DNA of 64,000 nucleotides. Source: Planococcus sp. ISL-109 (GTDB taxonomy: Bacteria; Bacillota; Bacilli; Bacillales_A; Planococcaceae). The notes below the pieces were generated by a model, which saw only the letters and a list, made by a program, of their open reading frames with translations, was not told the origin of the DNA and searched no databases. The first letter of the stretch is position 1. Each line of letters opens with the position of its first letter. Of the stretch, positions 1 to 7,925 are shown one piece after another. A program made the translations under genes and the position numbers. The DNA lies in the NCBI RefSeq assembly GCF_018613655.1, contig NZ_JAGGPW010000029.1, positions 1 to 64,000 on the forward strand, given 5' to 3'.

Positions 1-230
1 ATTTGATTGCTCAATACTGCTGGCGTATCGCCGTCCGAAGACGCACGATTCGCTTTGATCTGCACAAGGGCTGATCAGTAAGTTAAGTCACGAACACCGA
101 GATGATCGAAAAGCTGTGCGGTGATCGCCAAAGGCGACCCTCGCAAAAGCCGTTCGCACGCCTAAGCGCTCGTGACGTCTTTCGTTGACGTTTTGCTGTT
201 CAGTTTTCAAGGTTCAAATGTTTCGGTTGC
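1..230 (-). other. 5' leader of an rRNA operon (16S gene lies left of the window)
   Basis: On the minus strand, positions about 203-225 read as the AACCTTGAAAACTGAAC-type sequence that precedes 16S and 23S rRNA genes in Bacillales. It lies downstream of two tandem promoters. No mature 16S 5' end (the GAGTTTGATC region) is present, so only the leader is in view. In B. subtilis ygxA borders the start of rrnD in the same orientation, which supports the call. Confidence 0.7.
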
Positions 231-248
231 TTCAAGAGCAACTCCTTT

Positions 249-277
249 AATTTAGCATCGCTGTATGAAAGAGTCAA
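249..277 (-). promoter_or_regulatory. rRNA operon promoter P2
   Basis: Minus strand: -35 TTGACT (272-277), 17-nt spacer, -10 TAAATT (249-254), about 75 bp downstream of P1 and just ahead of the conserved leader sequence. Confidence 0.65.
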
Positions 278-326
278 GCATTTTTTATTATTGTGAAAAA
301 CTGAATCTGTTCGAGCGACGTGTATT

Positions 327-356
327 ATCATAATACATTCCTTTAATAAAAGTCAA
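327..356 (-). promoter_or_regulatory. rRNA operon promoter P1
   Basis: Minus strand: -35 TTGACT (351-356), 18-nt spacer, -10 TATGAT (327-332). It is the upstream member of a tandem pair, as usual for rRNA operons of Bacillales. Confidence 0.65.
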
Positions 357-444
357 CACAAAAGAGAAAGGATTTATCCGGAATAACTATAGCTCATAAC
401 TCTTTGCTTAAATCCACCACCATTGCACAACACGCTATAATGAA

Positions 445-477
445 GAAAGCTGACAGAGTTGATCTCTGCCAGCTTTC
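445..477 (-). terminator. hairpin after ygxA
   Basis: Inverted repeat with arms 445-458 and 464-477 (GAAAGCTGACAGAG and its near complement) directly after the ygxA stop on the minus strand. The T tract is weak and interrupted. It would separate ygxA from the rRNA operon. Confidence 0.5.
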
Positions 478-493
478 AAATCCATTGAATTTT

Positions 494-1360
494 TTAACGC
501 TTCACCGAATAATAGCGATGGAATATGCCTTCACTTTTCGTCTTTACTCCGTTGATTGCGATTAAATCTTTTTCAATCAGGAACTCAATCAGCACTTCAA
601 GATTAGAAGAATAGTTTTTCAACTCTTCTTGTTCATGCAATTGCTGTATTGTCCAGCTGCTCTGCTTCTCCATTACTTCGCGGATATGGCGTGAACCATC
701 CTGAGTGCGTGAATGGATAAAGAATTCGCTCGCCAAAAACAATAACTCCAGCCGTTTGTCGATCGGCTCATCACTTGAAATGAGCTCTTCGTATAGTTTA
801 TAGATGGCAGGCTCCATCTTTTTCACTTGCGACCAGACCGTCACTTCCGGAGGCAACCCGTTCTCAAGCACTGCCAAACGCGCTAAGTGGTGAAGCGATT
901 CTACCATGTGATGATAGGCATCTAGATAGTTTTTTTCTTCGAAGAACATTTTCCCTTCGAGGTAACGGCGAATCAATTTGGCAAACTCCAAGCCCATTTT
1001 GATTTTTCTGCCATAGAAAGGATATTCTTTCAGCTCGGTCTTAAGCTTCTCCATAAATTCATTGCGATCGTAAATGACTCGGCCGTTAAAAAGCCAGTCC
1101 ACAATTTTGCGATTCGTTCCCAGCAGCAACCATTTGTGCAATTGCTTTTCGGTGATAATATGCATCGCAGCCTTTTTATCCAAGTAAGTATAGTGCTTCG
1201 TAAAGACCGGCGTCTCATTTTCTTTTGTGATGATGAGAAGAATCGAATCGAATGTATCCGTGATCGGGCTGATGTCTTCTCTCTTCTCTACAAGAATGAC
1301 ACCGAGCGTTGTTTCCTGGCTCGCACGCTCTTGATATAGCGGTCTCAATATTTGTTCCAT
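494..1360 (-). CDS. ygxA: YgxA-family nucleotidyltransferase-like protein
   Basis: A 288-residue protein closely resembling B. subtilis YgxA in length and sequence, including the N-terminal segment (MEQILRPLYQERASQ), the FDSILLI strand and the GTNRKIVDWL stretch near residue 80. The family has a nucleotidyltransferase-like N-terminal half and a helical C-terminal part; no substrate is known to me. The ATG at 1360 was chosen because AGGGAG lies 8 nt upstream; ATG at 1363 is possible. The position, between ygzB and an rRNA operon, matches B. subtilis. It is transcribed toward the rRNA operon and ends at a weak hairpin. The biochemical role is unknown; the family assignment is secure. Confidence 0.85.
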   Translation of the reverse strand: MEQILRPLYQERASQETTLGVILVEKREDISPITDTFDSILLIITKENETPVFTKHYTYLDKKAAMHIITEKQLHKWLLLGTNRKIVDWLFNGRVIYDRNEFMEKLKTELKEYPFYGRKIKMGLEFAKLIRRYLEGKMFFEEKNYLDAYHHMVESLHHLARLAVLENGLPPEVTVWSQVKKMEPAIYKLYEELISSDEPIDKRLELLFLASEFFIHSRTQDGSRHIREVMEKQSSWTIQQLHEQEELKNYSSNLEVLIEFLIEKDLIAINGVKTKSEGIFHRYYSVKR

Positions 1361-1547
1361 CATCGTCACTCCCTGCTGTCTATCTTCTTATGTTTTGAAA
1401 GTTGCCGGCTGCTCTGTTGGAACGCAGTTGTTCTATGGCGTTTTTCTTTATTTCGACATATTTCCACATAATCCTTTAACAGAATCGGCATAACCCTTTT
1501 TCACATCGTTTATGATATAGTATGATGTACGCAAGGAGGGACCGTTC

Positions 1548-1901
1548 ATGAAATCTTATAAAAATAAAATTAACCGCATCCGGACCTTCGCCTTGGCATT
1601 GATTTTCATCGGTATCGTCATCATGTACGTCGGCATTTACTTCCGTAATCAGCCCGTCATCATGCTCATCTTTATGCTACTTGGCGTTATCGCCATCATC
1701 GGAAGCACCGGTGTCTATGCATGGATTGGCTTGCTCTCGATGAAAACTATTCCAGTCCAGTGTCCGAATTGCGAACGCCATACAAAAATGCTCGGACGTG
1801 TAGATATTTGCATGCATTGCAATGAACCGTTGACGATGGACTCTTCACTTGAAGGAAAAGAATTCAACGAACAATACAACAAGAAAAACCCACAATTATA
1901 A
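1548..1901 (+). CDS. ygzB: YgzB-family small membrane protein with zinc ribbon
   Basis: A 117-residue protein with two predicted membrane segments (about 12-32 and 36-60) followed by a cytosolic zinc-ribbon-like tail carrying CPNC (72-75) and CMHC (88-91). It matches UPF0295/YgzB in size and layout. The start follows AAGGAGGGA at a good distance. It sits divergent from ygxA and convergent with perR, sharing a bidirectional terminator with perR, as in B. subtilis. Two CxxC pairs suggest metal binding, but this is inference; no function is established that I know of. Confidence 0.88.
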   Translation: MKSYKNKINRIRTFALALIFIGIVIMYVGIYFRNQPVIMLIFMLLGVIAIIGSTGVYAWIGLLSMKTIPVQCPNCERHTKMLGRVDICMHCNEPLTMDSSLEGKEFNEQYNKKNPQL

Positions 1902-1937
1902 AAAGAATGTCCGCCTAATAGGCGGACATTCTTTTTA
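1901..1937. terminator. bidirectional terminator between ygzB and perR
   Basis: Twelve-base-pair GC-rich stem (AGAATGTCCGCC, loop TAATA) with an A tract on one side and a T tract on the other. It overlaps the perR stop region and serves both convergent genes. Confidence 0.85.
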
Positions 1938-2378
1938 TTGTGCTTTAGCGGAATCGCCGATGCAATCGCGGCAAGTTCCATAAATCTCTAATCTGTGGTA
2001 ATCAACTTGGAATCCCGTTACATGGGAGGCCAAATGCTCCACTTCATCCAGGCCAGGGTAATGGAAGTCGACGATTTTGCCGCAGTCGTTGCAGATCATA
2101 TGGTAATGGTCGTGTGTCACAAAATCGAAACGGCTGGAAGAATCACCATAGGTGAGCTCTTTGACAAGCCCGGCCTTTTTGAATACACGCAAATTATTAT
2201 AAACAGTCGCTACACTCATATTCGGAAACGCTTTTTCAAGCGCGCGATAAATTTCGTCAGCTGTCGGATGCGATGTAGAATGGATTATATACTCCAAAAT
2301 CGCATGACGCTGGGGTGTTATTCGAACACCTGTTGACTTTAATGTATCAAGCGCGTCTTTCAACTGGACTTCAGACAT
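1935..2378 (-). CDS. perR: peroxide-responsive Fur-family repressor PerR
   Basis: A 147-residue Fur-family regulator nearly identical in layout to B. subtilis PerR. With the ATG at 2378 the regulatory metal ligands fall at H37, D85, H91, H93 and D104, and the structural zinc cysteines at 96, 99, 136 and 139, the same numbering as B. subtilis. PerR with Fe(II) is inactivated by H2O2 through oxidation of H37 or H91, so the sensing residues are intact. The recognition region ([14 protein letters not shown]) is conserved. GAGGTG precedes the start. A Per-box-like sequence overlaps its own promoter, indicating autorepression. Neighbouring bcp and gsaB suit an oxidative-stress or haem setting. Confidence 0.95.
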   Translation of the reverse strand: MSEVQLKDALDTLKSTGVRITPQRHAILEYIIHSTSHPTADEIYRALEKAFPNMSVATVYNNLRVFKKAGLVKELTYGDSSSRFDFVTHDHYHMICNDCGKIVDFHYPGLDEVEHLASHVTGFQVDYHRLEIYGTCRDCIGDSAKAQ

Positions 2379-2410
2379 CGCTGGCACCTCACTTCATATA
2401 GATTCTTACA

Positions 2411-2425
2411 TTGTAATCGTTATAA
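2411..2425 (-). promoter_or_regulatory. Per-box-like operator of perR
   Basis: The minus strand reads TTATAACGATTACAA, a 7-1-7 inverted repeat with two mismatches to the known PerR consensus TTATAATNATTATAA. It lies immediately downstream of the -10 of the perR promoter. Confidence 0.75.
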
Positions 2426-2427
2426 TT

Positions 2428-2457
2428 AGTGTACCCAAACGAATGCCTAGATGTCAA
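2428..2457 (-). promoter_or_regulatory. perR promoter
   Basis: Minus strand: -35 TTGACA (2452-2457), 18-nt spacer, -10 TACACT (2428-2433). The Per box begins 2 nt downstream, so bound PerR would block initiation. Confidence 0.65.
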
Positions 2458-2478
2458 GAAATCGCTATAGACCGCAAT

Positions 2479-3030
2479 CTATTCCGCGTGCAAACCTTTT
2501 TCTTTTGAACCTAATTGCAGATTGACATAGCGCGCAGCGACAAATAAGAAATCGGATAACCGATTCAAATAAGCCATTACGGACGGAGAAACACCTTCAC
2601 CGATGGCAATAACATTGCGCTCAGCGCGGCGCACGACTGTCCGGGCAACGTGTAGCGCAGCCCCCGCTGGATGCCCCCCCGGCAAAATGAAATTAGTGAG
2701 CGGCGGCAGTTTGGCATCATACTCGTCAATCCACACTTCTAATTGTGCAATATGGGCAACTTCTAGCTTCCACTTTACTTCTTTGCCTTTTGGTGTGGCA
2801 AGTTCAGCTCCGACATGGAATAGAACCGTTTGGATTTTGTGGAACGCTTCACACATAACTTCTTTTTCCTCAAAAAACTCCCCGTTCAAATGGCCGACAG
2901 CAAGTCCGATCATCGTGTTAGCTTCATCACAGGTTCCGTATGCTTCAACTAGCGGATCATTCTTTTTGACTCTGTCACCGTATACAAGTGATGTCGTTCC
3001 TTTATCGCCTGTTTTCGTATAAATTTTCAT
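2479..3030 (-). CDS. PduO-type cob(I)alamin adenosyltransferase
   Basis: A 183-residue ATP:cob(I)alamin adenosyltransferase, which makes adenosylcobalamin from corrinoid and ATP. Diagnostic features are the N-terminal ATP-binding TKTGDKGTTSLVYGDRV motif, the FILPGG motif around residue 120 and the RRAERNV helix near 137-143. These define the PduO/MMAB trimeric family, not CobA or EutT. The ATG at 3030 follows AAGGGG and lies 2 nt after the stop of the hydroxyacid dehydrogenase gene, so the two are co-transcribed. No B12-dependent enzyme is visible nearby, and the pairing with the dehydrogenase gives no clear pathway. Confidence 0.9.
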   Translation of the reverse strand: MKIYTKTGDKGTTSLVYGDRVKKNDPLVEAYGTCDEANTMIGLAVGHLNGEFFEEKEVMCEAFHKIQTVLFHVGAELATPKGKEVKWKLEVAHIAQLEVWIDEYDAKLPPLTNFILPGGHPAGAALHVARTVVRRAERNVIAIGEGVSPSVMAYLNRLSDFLFVAARYVNLQLGSKEKGLHAE

Positions 3031-3032
3031 CG

Positions 3033-3974
3033 TCAATAGCCCCTTTCCATATCCACTGGATTTGTCGGAGTCGTCCCGCCTTCAAGCCATGCACGTAAAT
3101 TCGGGATGAAGACGTCCAATGCCCGTTCGACATATTTCCCCGAATGGCTTGAAACGTGTGGTGAAATGACCACATTGTCCATCCTCCAATATGGATGATT
3201 GTCTGGCAGCGGCTCTTCTTCAAATACGTCCAATACCGCATGGGCAACTTCCTCATTTTCCAATGCTTCCAGCATGACACGATCTTCCACAAGATCACCG
3301 CGGCCTAAATTCATGAAAATAGCTGTTTCTTTCATCGCTTGAAAATGTTCTTCCTTTAACAGGTGGTAAGTTTCTTTTGTGCTCGGCAATACAGAAACGA
3401 TGATATCTGCGCTTGGCAATACGCTTAAGGAATTGTCAAATGAAACTATTTCATCCATATAATCGGATTCTTTTCCAGTTCGGTTGCAGCCGATTGTGCG
3501 GACGCCGAACGCCTGCAGCAGCCTGCCGATTTCCGAACCGATAGCACCAGGACCGAAAATGACAGCGGTCGAACCTGACAGCTCAGATGATTTGGTTTTG
3601 CGGTTCCATTCCTTTTTCCGCTGGTTGGCGTATATAAACGGCAATGAGCGTTTAATCGACAATAAATGGGCCAACGCCGATTCAGCCATTGGTGTTTTAT
3701 GGATCCCTTTAACATTCGAAACGATGATTCCTCTTTCGGCAATGGCAGAGTGCGGCATTTTTTCGATCCCCGCACTCGCGACCATAATCCATTTTAAGTT
3801 TTTAGCGCTTCCAATATCTCCTGCTGTCAGATCTTCTCCGTATGTGACGACGATATCCGCTGTCGGCAAATGGGATTTATCCTTGTAAAGAAAGTGGAAA
3901 TTCACTTCGGGGAATTCGGCTTGTAGCCGCTCCTGCTGATTTTCTCTTGGCAAAAATGTAAACAGAACTTCCAT
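3033..3974 (-). CDS. D-isomer-specific 2-hydroxyacid dehydrogenase
   Basis: A 313-residue NAD(P)-dependent dehydrogenase of the D-2-hydroxyacid family. The Rossmann motif GPGAIG is at 141-146. The catalytic trio is visible: Arg225 in GRGDLV, Glu near 254 in DVFEEEP, and His273 in SPHVSS. The N-terminal half is the substrate domain with the conserved ASAGIEKMP segment. Substrate specificity (glyoxylate, hydroxypyruvate, phosphoglycerate-like) cannot be read. The start has a GAGAGGAAG site. It is followed at 2 nt by the adenosyltransferase and preceded 15 nt upstream by bcp, so the three minus-strand genes probably form one transcript. Confidence 0.88.
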   Translation of the reverse strand: MEVLFTFLPRENQQERLQAEFPEVNFHFLYKDKSHLPTADIVVTYGEDLTAGDIGSAKNLKWIMVASAGIEKMPHSAIAERGIIVSNVKGIHKTPMAESALAHLLSIKRSLPFIYANQRKKEWNRKTKSSELSGSTAVIFGPGAIGSEIGRLLQAFGVRTIGCNRTGKESDYMDEIVSFDNSLSVLPSADIIVSVLPSTKETYHLLKEEHFQAMKETAIFMNLGRGDLVEDRVMLEALENEEVAHAVLDVFEEEPLPDNHPYWRMDNVVISPHVSSHSGKYVERALDVFIPNLRAWLEGGTTPTNPVDMERGY

Positions 3975-3989
3975 CGGATTCTTCCTCTC

Positions 3990-4466
3990 TTATTGGCTGC
4001 TTAGTTGTTTCACTGTTTCCAATACTTTCTGTATATGTTCCTTCACTTTTACTTTTCGCCATTCTTTGACGACAGTTCCTGTCGGGTCGATCAAAAACGT
4101 CGAACGCTCGATTCCCCAGAATTCTTTGCCGTACATTTTCTTCAGCACCCATACCCCGTAGGCTTCGGACACTTGATGGTCTTCATCAACCAAGAGCGAA
4201 AACGGCAAGCCATGCTTATCGATGAATTTCTGGTGGCGCTCTTTGGAATCGGCACTGACGCCAAGGATTTCTGCATTGAGTTCTGAAAAATCCTCCTGTG
4301 CATCACGGAAATCACACGCTTGCGTCGTACAGCCTGGCGTCATGTCTTTCGGGTAAAAATAGAGTATGACGTATTTCTTACCTGCAAAATCGGAAAGCGA
4401 AACCGTTTCCCCCTGTTCGTTCTGCAATGTGAATTCCGGTGCTGCCATTCCTTCTAATGTACTCAA
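3990..4466 (-). CDS. bcp: thiol peroxidase of the Bcp/PrxQ family
   Basis: A peroxiredoxin of 158 residues that reduces H2O2 and organic hydroperoxides using thioredoxin. The peroxidatic cysteine lies in DMTPGCTTQACDFRD; the second cysteine five residues later is the PrxQ-type resolving position. A TTG start at 4466 is preferred: AGGAG lies 8 nt upstream, and a good promoter (4492-4520) would otherwise sit inside the coding region of the longer reading that opens at 4520. Divergent from gsaB; the 60-bp region between holds promoters for both and a perfect dyad. With perR downstream on the same strand, peroxide-linked control is plausible but unproven. Confidence 0.9.
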   Translation of the reverse strand: MSTLEGMAAPEFTLQNEQGETVSLSDFAGKKYVILYFYPKDMTPGCTTQACDFRDAQEDFSELNAEILGVSADSKERHQKFIDKHGLPFSLLVDEDHQVSEAYGVWVLKKMYGKEFWGIERSTFLIDPTGTVVKEWRKVKVKEHIQKVLETVKQLSSQ

Positions 4467-4491
4467 ATCCTTCACTCCTTTTCTTTCTTCT

Positions 4492-4520
4492 ATCGTACCG
4501 GACGGCTCAACTACTTTCAA
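4492..4520 (-). promoter_or_regulatory. bcp promoter
   Basis: Minus strand: -35 TTGAAA (4515-4520), 17-nt spacer, -10 TACGAT (4492-4497). Its position supports the TTG start at 4466 for bcp. Confidence 0.55.
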
Positions 4521-4525
4521 TTTCT

Positions 4526-4557
4526 TTGGCGTTTGTCCCCGTTATTGTCTACAATAA
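4526..4557 (+). promoter_or_regulatory. gsaB promoter overlapped by a perfect dyad
   Basis: -35 TTGGCG (4526-4531), 18-nt spacer, -10 TACAAT (4550-4555). A perfect inverted repeat TTATTGT-CT-ACAATAA covers 4542-4557 and includes the whole -10. Repressor identity is unknown; arm length recalls Fur-family boxes but the spacing is 2 nt. Confidence 0.5.
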
Positions 4558-4585
4558 GGAATAGATTATTATAGGAGGCTGTTTC

Positions 4586-5872
4586 ATGGATCACTCGTTT
4601 TCCGAACAACTGCACGAAGAAGCATTAAAACATATCGTCGGAGGGGTCAACAGCCCTTCCCGTTCTTATAAGGCTGTAGACGGCGGCTCACCGATTGCGA
4701 TGGATTACGGAAAAGGCGCCCATTTTTACGATGTCGACGGCAATAAATACATCGATTATCTCGCAGCATACGGCCCGATCATCACAGGCCACGGCCATCC
4801 GCATATCGCAAAGGCGATTGCCCATGCCGCTGCAACCGGCGTCTTGTTCGGCACGCCGACCAAACACGAAGTCACTTTCGCCAAAATGCTGAAACAGGCG
4901 ATGCCCGCGATGGACAAAGTACGCTTCGTCAATAGCGGAACAGAAGCCGTCATGACGACGATCCGAGTGGCGCGCGCTTATACCGGCCGCACTAAGATCA
5001 TGAAGTTCGCCGGTTGCTACCATGGACACTCCGATTTGGTGCTGGTCGCTGCGGGTTCCGGCCCTGCGACACTCGGCATCCCCGATTCAGCGGGTGTCCC
5101 GAAATCGATTGCGGATGAAGTCATTACAATCCCCTTTAATAATCCGAAAGCATACGAAGAAGCAATGGAACGCTGGGGCGATGAACTTTCCTGCATATTG
5201 ATCGAACCGATTGTCGGCAATTTCGGCATTGTCGAACCGGAACCCGACTTTCTCGAACAAGTCCATGCGCTAGCGAAAGAAAAAGGTGCATTGATCGTCT
5301 ACGACGAAGTCATTACGGCTTTCCGCTTTCATTACGGCGGTGCCCAGAACCTACTTGGCCTAGAACCCGATTTGACGGCACTCGGCAAAATTATCGGCGG
5401 CGGCTTGCCGATTGGAGCTTACGGCGGAAAACGGGAAATCATGGACACTGTCGCCCCACTCGGACCCGCTTACCAAGCGGGAACAATGGCCGGTAACCCC
5501 GCTTCGATCCAAGCCGGAATTGCCTGCCTTGAAGTGCTTCAGGAAAAGGGCGTATACGAGCGCATGGACCACCTTGGCAAGCGCTTAGAAGAAGGCATTT
5601 TGGCGGCGGCTAATACGCACGGTGTCACCATCACCATTAATCGTTTAAAAGGCGCTTTGACCATTTACTTCACCGATCAAAAAGTGAAAAATTACAAGCA
5701 GGCGGAAGCAACGGATGGCGAGATTTTCGGCCGCTTCTTTAAACTGATGCTCGAACAAGGCATCAACTTGGCTCCTTCCAAATATGAAGCCTGGTTTTTG
5801 ACCACTGAACATACAGAAGAAGATATAGAGACGTCGATCCGAGCAGTAGAGCATGCATTTGCCCAGTTATAA
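4586..5872 (+). CDS. gsaB: glutamate-1-semialdehyde 2,1-aminomutase
   Basis: A 428-residue PLP enzyme that converts glutamate-1-semialdehyde to 5-aminolevulinate, the C5 route to haem. The Schiff-base lysine is K268 in [11 protein letters not shown]; the PLP-contacting YDEVITAFR is at 239-247 and NSGTEAV at 116-122. The AGGAGG site and ATG are clear. B. subtilis has two such enzymes, hemL in the hem operon and gsaB in this chromosomal context; synteny with perR and ygaE points to gsaB. It is alone here, not in a hem operon, and stands divergent to bcp. Confidence 0.93.
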   Translation: MDHSFSEQLHEEALKHIVGGVNSPSRSYKAVDGGSPIAMDYGKGAHFYDVDGNKYIDYLAAYGPIITGHGHPHIAKAIAHAAATGVLFGTPTKHEVTFAKMLKQAMPAMDKVRFVNSGTEAVMTTIRVARAYTGRTKIMKFAGCYHGHSDLVLVAAGSGPATLGIPDSAGVPKSIADEVITIPFNNPKAYEEAMERWGDELSCILIEPIVGNFGIVEPEPDFLEQVHALAKEKGALIVYDEVITAFRFHYGGAQNLLGLEPDLTALGKIIGGGLPIGAYGGKREIMDTVAPLGPAYQAGTMAGNPASIQAGIACLEVLQEKGVYERMDHLGKRLEEGILAAANTHGVTITINRLKGALTIYFTDQKVKNYKQAEATDGEIFGRFFKLMLEQGINLAPSKYEAWFLTTEHTEEDIETSIRAVEHAFAQL

Positions 5873-5905
5873 ACAAGGATTCCTTTATAGAGGAGGTGTT
5901 CGCCG

Positions 5906-6991
5906 ATGAAGCTCGGTGCTCGCATATTTAAAACTGGTATCGCTATTTCACTCGCTTTGTTCCTGGCGACATTTCTTGAGTTGCCGACTCCGGTATTTGC
6001 CGGTGTTGCAGCAATTTTCGCAATACAGCCTTCCATTTACCGGTCATATCTGACATTGCTCGATCAACTGTACGGAAATTTAATTGGGGCTTCGATTGCT
6101 GTCATCTTCGTGCTAACACTCGGACCTAATTATTTGACAATTGGCATCGCGGCGATACTGGCCATAGTCATCATGCTGAAGTTAAAGCTAGAGAATACCG
6201 TACCACTGACACTTGTTACAATGATCATCATCATGGATTCGCAATCGGAGGATTTCCTGACGTTTGCCTCATTGCGCTTGTTGACCATCTTTGTCGGTAT
6301 TTTATCTGCCTTTATCGTCAATTTAATTTTTTTGCCTCCCAAATATGAAACCCGCTTATTCGTATCGATCCATTCAGTTAGTGAAGATGTTATTCGCTGG
6401 ATCCGCATTTCGATCCGCCATGCCTCCGATCACTCTTCCGTAAAAGAAGACATCGACAAGCTGACAGACCAACTGACAAAAGTCGACCAATGGTATTCAT
6501 TCTATAAAGAAGAACGCAGCTACACGAAAAAGCAGCAATACACAAAAGCTCGAAAACTTGTCCTTTACCGCCAAATGATTGCGACTTCGAAAAAAAGCCT
6601 GGAAGTGCTCCGGCGCTTGAACCGCTATGAAAACGAGCTGAAAGATCTGCCCGAGCATTTCCACATGATGGTGCAGGAACGGCTCGAGAGCCTCGCGAGT
6701 TACCATGAACAGCTTTACATGAAGTACATCGGCAAATTGCGTCCTGAGCATAGTGAAAGCTCCGGTCCGGATGCCGTTTTGAAGCGCAATGAAGTCATGT
6801 CGATTTTCGTAAAAGAAATAAGTTTATCGACTGAAGTCGATGAAGATGAATTTTCGGTGTACCATTTAATGCACGTACTGTCTGCCCTGCTCGATTATGA
6901 AGAATATCTCGAGCATCTCGATTTATTGATCATCGCTTATCATAATTACCACAGCGAAGAAGTCGATCGCGATATAGAAAATTCCATATAA
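5906..6991 (+). CDS. ygaE: aromatic acid exporter family membrane protein (YgaE-like)
   Basis: A 361-residue protein with an N-terminal block of about six membrane segments (residues about 10-140) and a charged, helical cytosolic C-terminal half rich in Lys, Glu and Arg. The N-terminal GARIFKTGIAISLAL and IFAIQPS motifs are typical of the ArAE_1/FUSC-like family. It follows gsaB by 33 nt behind AGGAGGTG and ends at a terminator shared with the convergent peptide-transport operon. Substrate unknown; export of aromatic or amphipathic acids is inferred only from the family name. Confidence 0.82.
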   Translation: MKLGARIFKTGIAISLALFLATFLELPTPVFAGVAAIFAIQPSIYRSYLTLLDQLYGNLIGASIAVIFVLTLGPNYLTIGIAAILAIVIMLKLKLENTVPLTLVTMIIIMDSQSEDFLTFASLRLLTIFVGILSAFIVNLIFLPPKYETRLFVSIHSVSEDVIRWIRISIRHASDHSSVKEDIDKLTDQLTKVDQWYSFYKEERSYTKKQQYTKARKLVLYRQMIATSKKSLEVLRRLNRYENELKDLPEHFHMMVQERLESLASYHEQLYMKYIGKLRPEHSESSGPDAVLKRNEVMSIFVKEISLSTEVDEDEFSVYHLMHVLSALLDYEEYLEHLDLLIIAYHNYHSEEVDRDIENSI

Positions 6992-7023
6992 AAAAGCGTC
7001 CGGATTTTTTCCGGACGCTTTTT
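6990..7023. terminator. bidirectional terminator
   Basis: Stem AAAGCGTCCGG / CCGGACGCTTT with short loop and A/T tracts on both sides, between ygaE (+) and dppC (-). Confidence 0.85.
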
Positions 7024-7908
7024 TTATGACTTCATACGTGGATCGAGTGCATCACGCAAGCCATCACCCATTAAGTTGAATCCTAGAACCGTCAGCATAA
7101 TCGCCACACCTGGAAAAATCATCGTCCACGGTGCATTGGTCAAATACGAGCGAGAATCCGCAAGCATCTTGCCCCATTCAGGAGAAGGCGCCTGGGCACC
7201 GAGACCAAGGAAGCCTAGTGCCGCTGCTTCGATGATTGCCGTTGCAATGGCCAGTGTTCCTTGCACGATCACCGGTGCCATGGAATTCGGCAGAATGTGC
7301 GAGCGCAAAATCCGGCCGTCTTTCATGCCGATCGCTTTTGCCGACATGATGTATTCATCTTCCTTGATACTCAATACTTTCGAGCGGATCAAGCGACCGA
7401 AGTTCGGCACGTTGATGATCGCGATTGCGATCAATGCATTTCGCAGTGATGGCCCAAGAACCGATACGACCGCAATCGCAAGAAGGATACTCGGAAACGC
7501 AAGCATAATATCGAATATACGGGAAATGATCGTATCGACCCAGCGCCCGTAATAACCGGCTAAAATACCGAGAATACTGCCGACGACGACCGATCCGATA
7601 ACCGCTAAAAATCCAACCCATAACGAGATGCGTGCTCCGTAAACGACACGCGATAAAATATCCCGCCCAAAATCATCTGTTCCCATCCAATGGTCAGCGG
7701 AAGGAGGCAGAAGCCGCTGGGAAAGATTTTGTTCGTTGATGCCTTGCGGTGTAAACAGTGGGCCAAAAATCGCCAAAAGAATGAAGAAAATGACGATACC
7801 CATGCCGACGACTGCAACTTTACTTTTTCGGAAACCGCGCCATGCCTCTTTCCACGGACCGGCGACTTTCTGTATTTCCTCTTTTTCTGTTACTGCTGTT
7901 TCAGCCAA
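7024..7908 (-). CDS. dppC: peptide/nickel ABC importer permease (DppC/OppC)
   Basis: A 294-residue inner permease with an N-terminal membrane segment (about 33-55), the conserved GTDDFGRDI segment of the OppC family and the EAA loop (EAAALGFLGLGAQAP) that contacts the ATPases. A TTG start is used at 7908 behind AAGGAGGAG. It is the last gene of a five-gene operon (ATPase D, ATPase F, binding protein, permease B, permease C) on the minus strand. Peptide versus nickel substrate cannot be decided from the permease; the family is certain. Confidence 0.92.
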   Translation of the reverse strand: MAETAVTEKEEIQKVAGPWKEAWRGFRKSKVAVVGMGIVIFFILLAIFGPLFTPQGINEQNLSQRLLPPSADHWMGTDDFGRDILSRVVYGARISLWVGFLAVIGSVVVGSILGILAGYYGRWVDTIISRIFDIMLAFPSILLAIAVVSVLGPSLRNALIAIAIINVPNFGRLIRSKVLSIKEDEYIMSAKAIGMKDGRILRSHILPNSMAPVIVQGTLAIATAIIEAAALGFLGLGAQAPSPEWGKMLADSRSYLTNAPWTMIFPGVAIMLTVLGFNLMGDGLRDALDPRMKS

Positions 7909-7925
7909 TGTGCTTCTCCTCCTTC

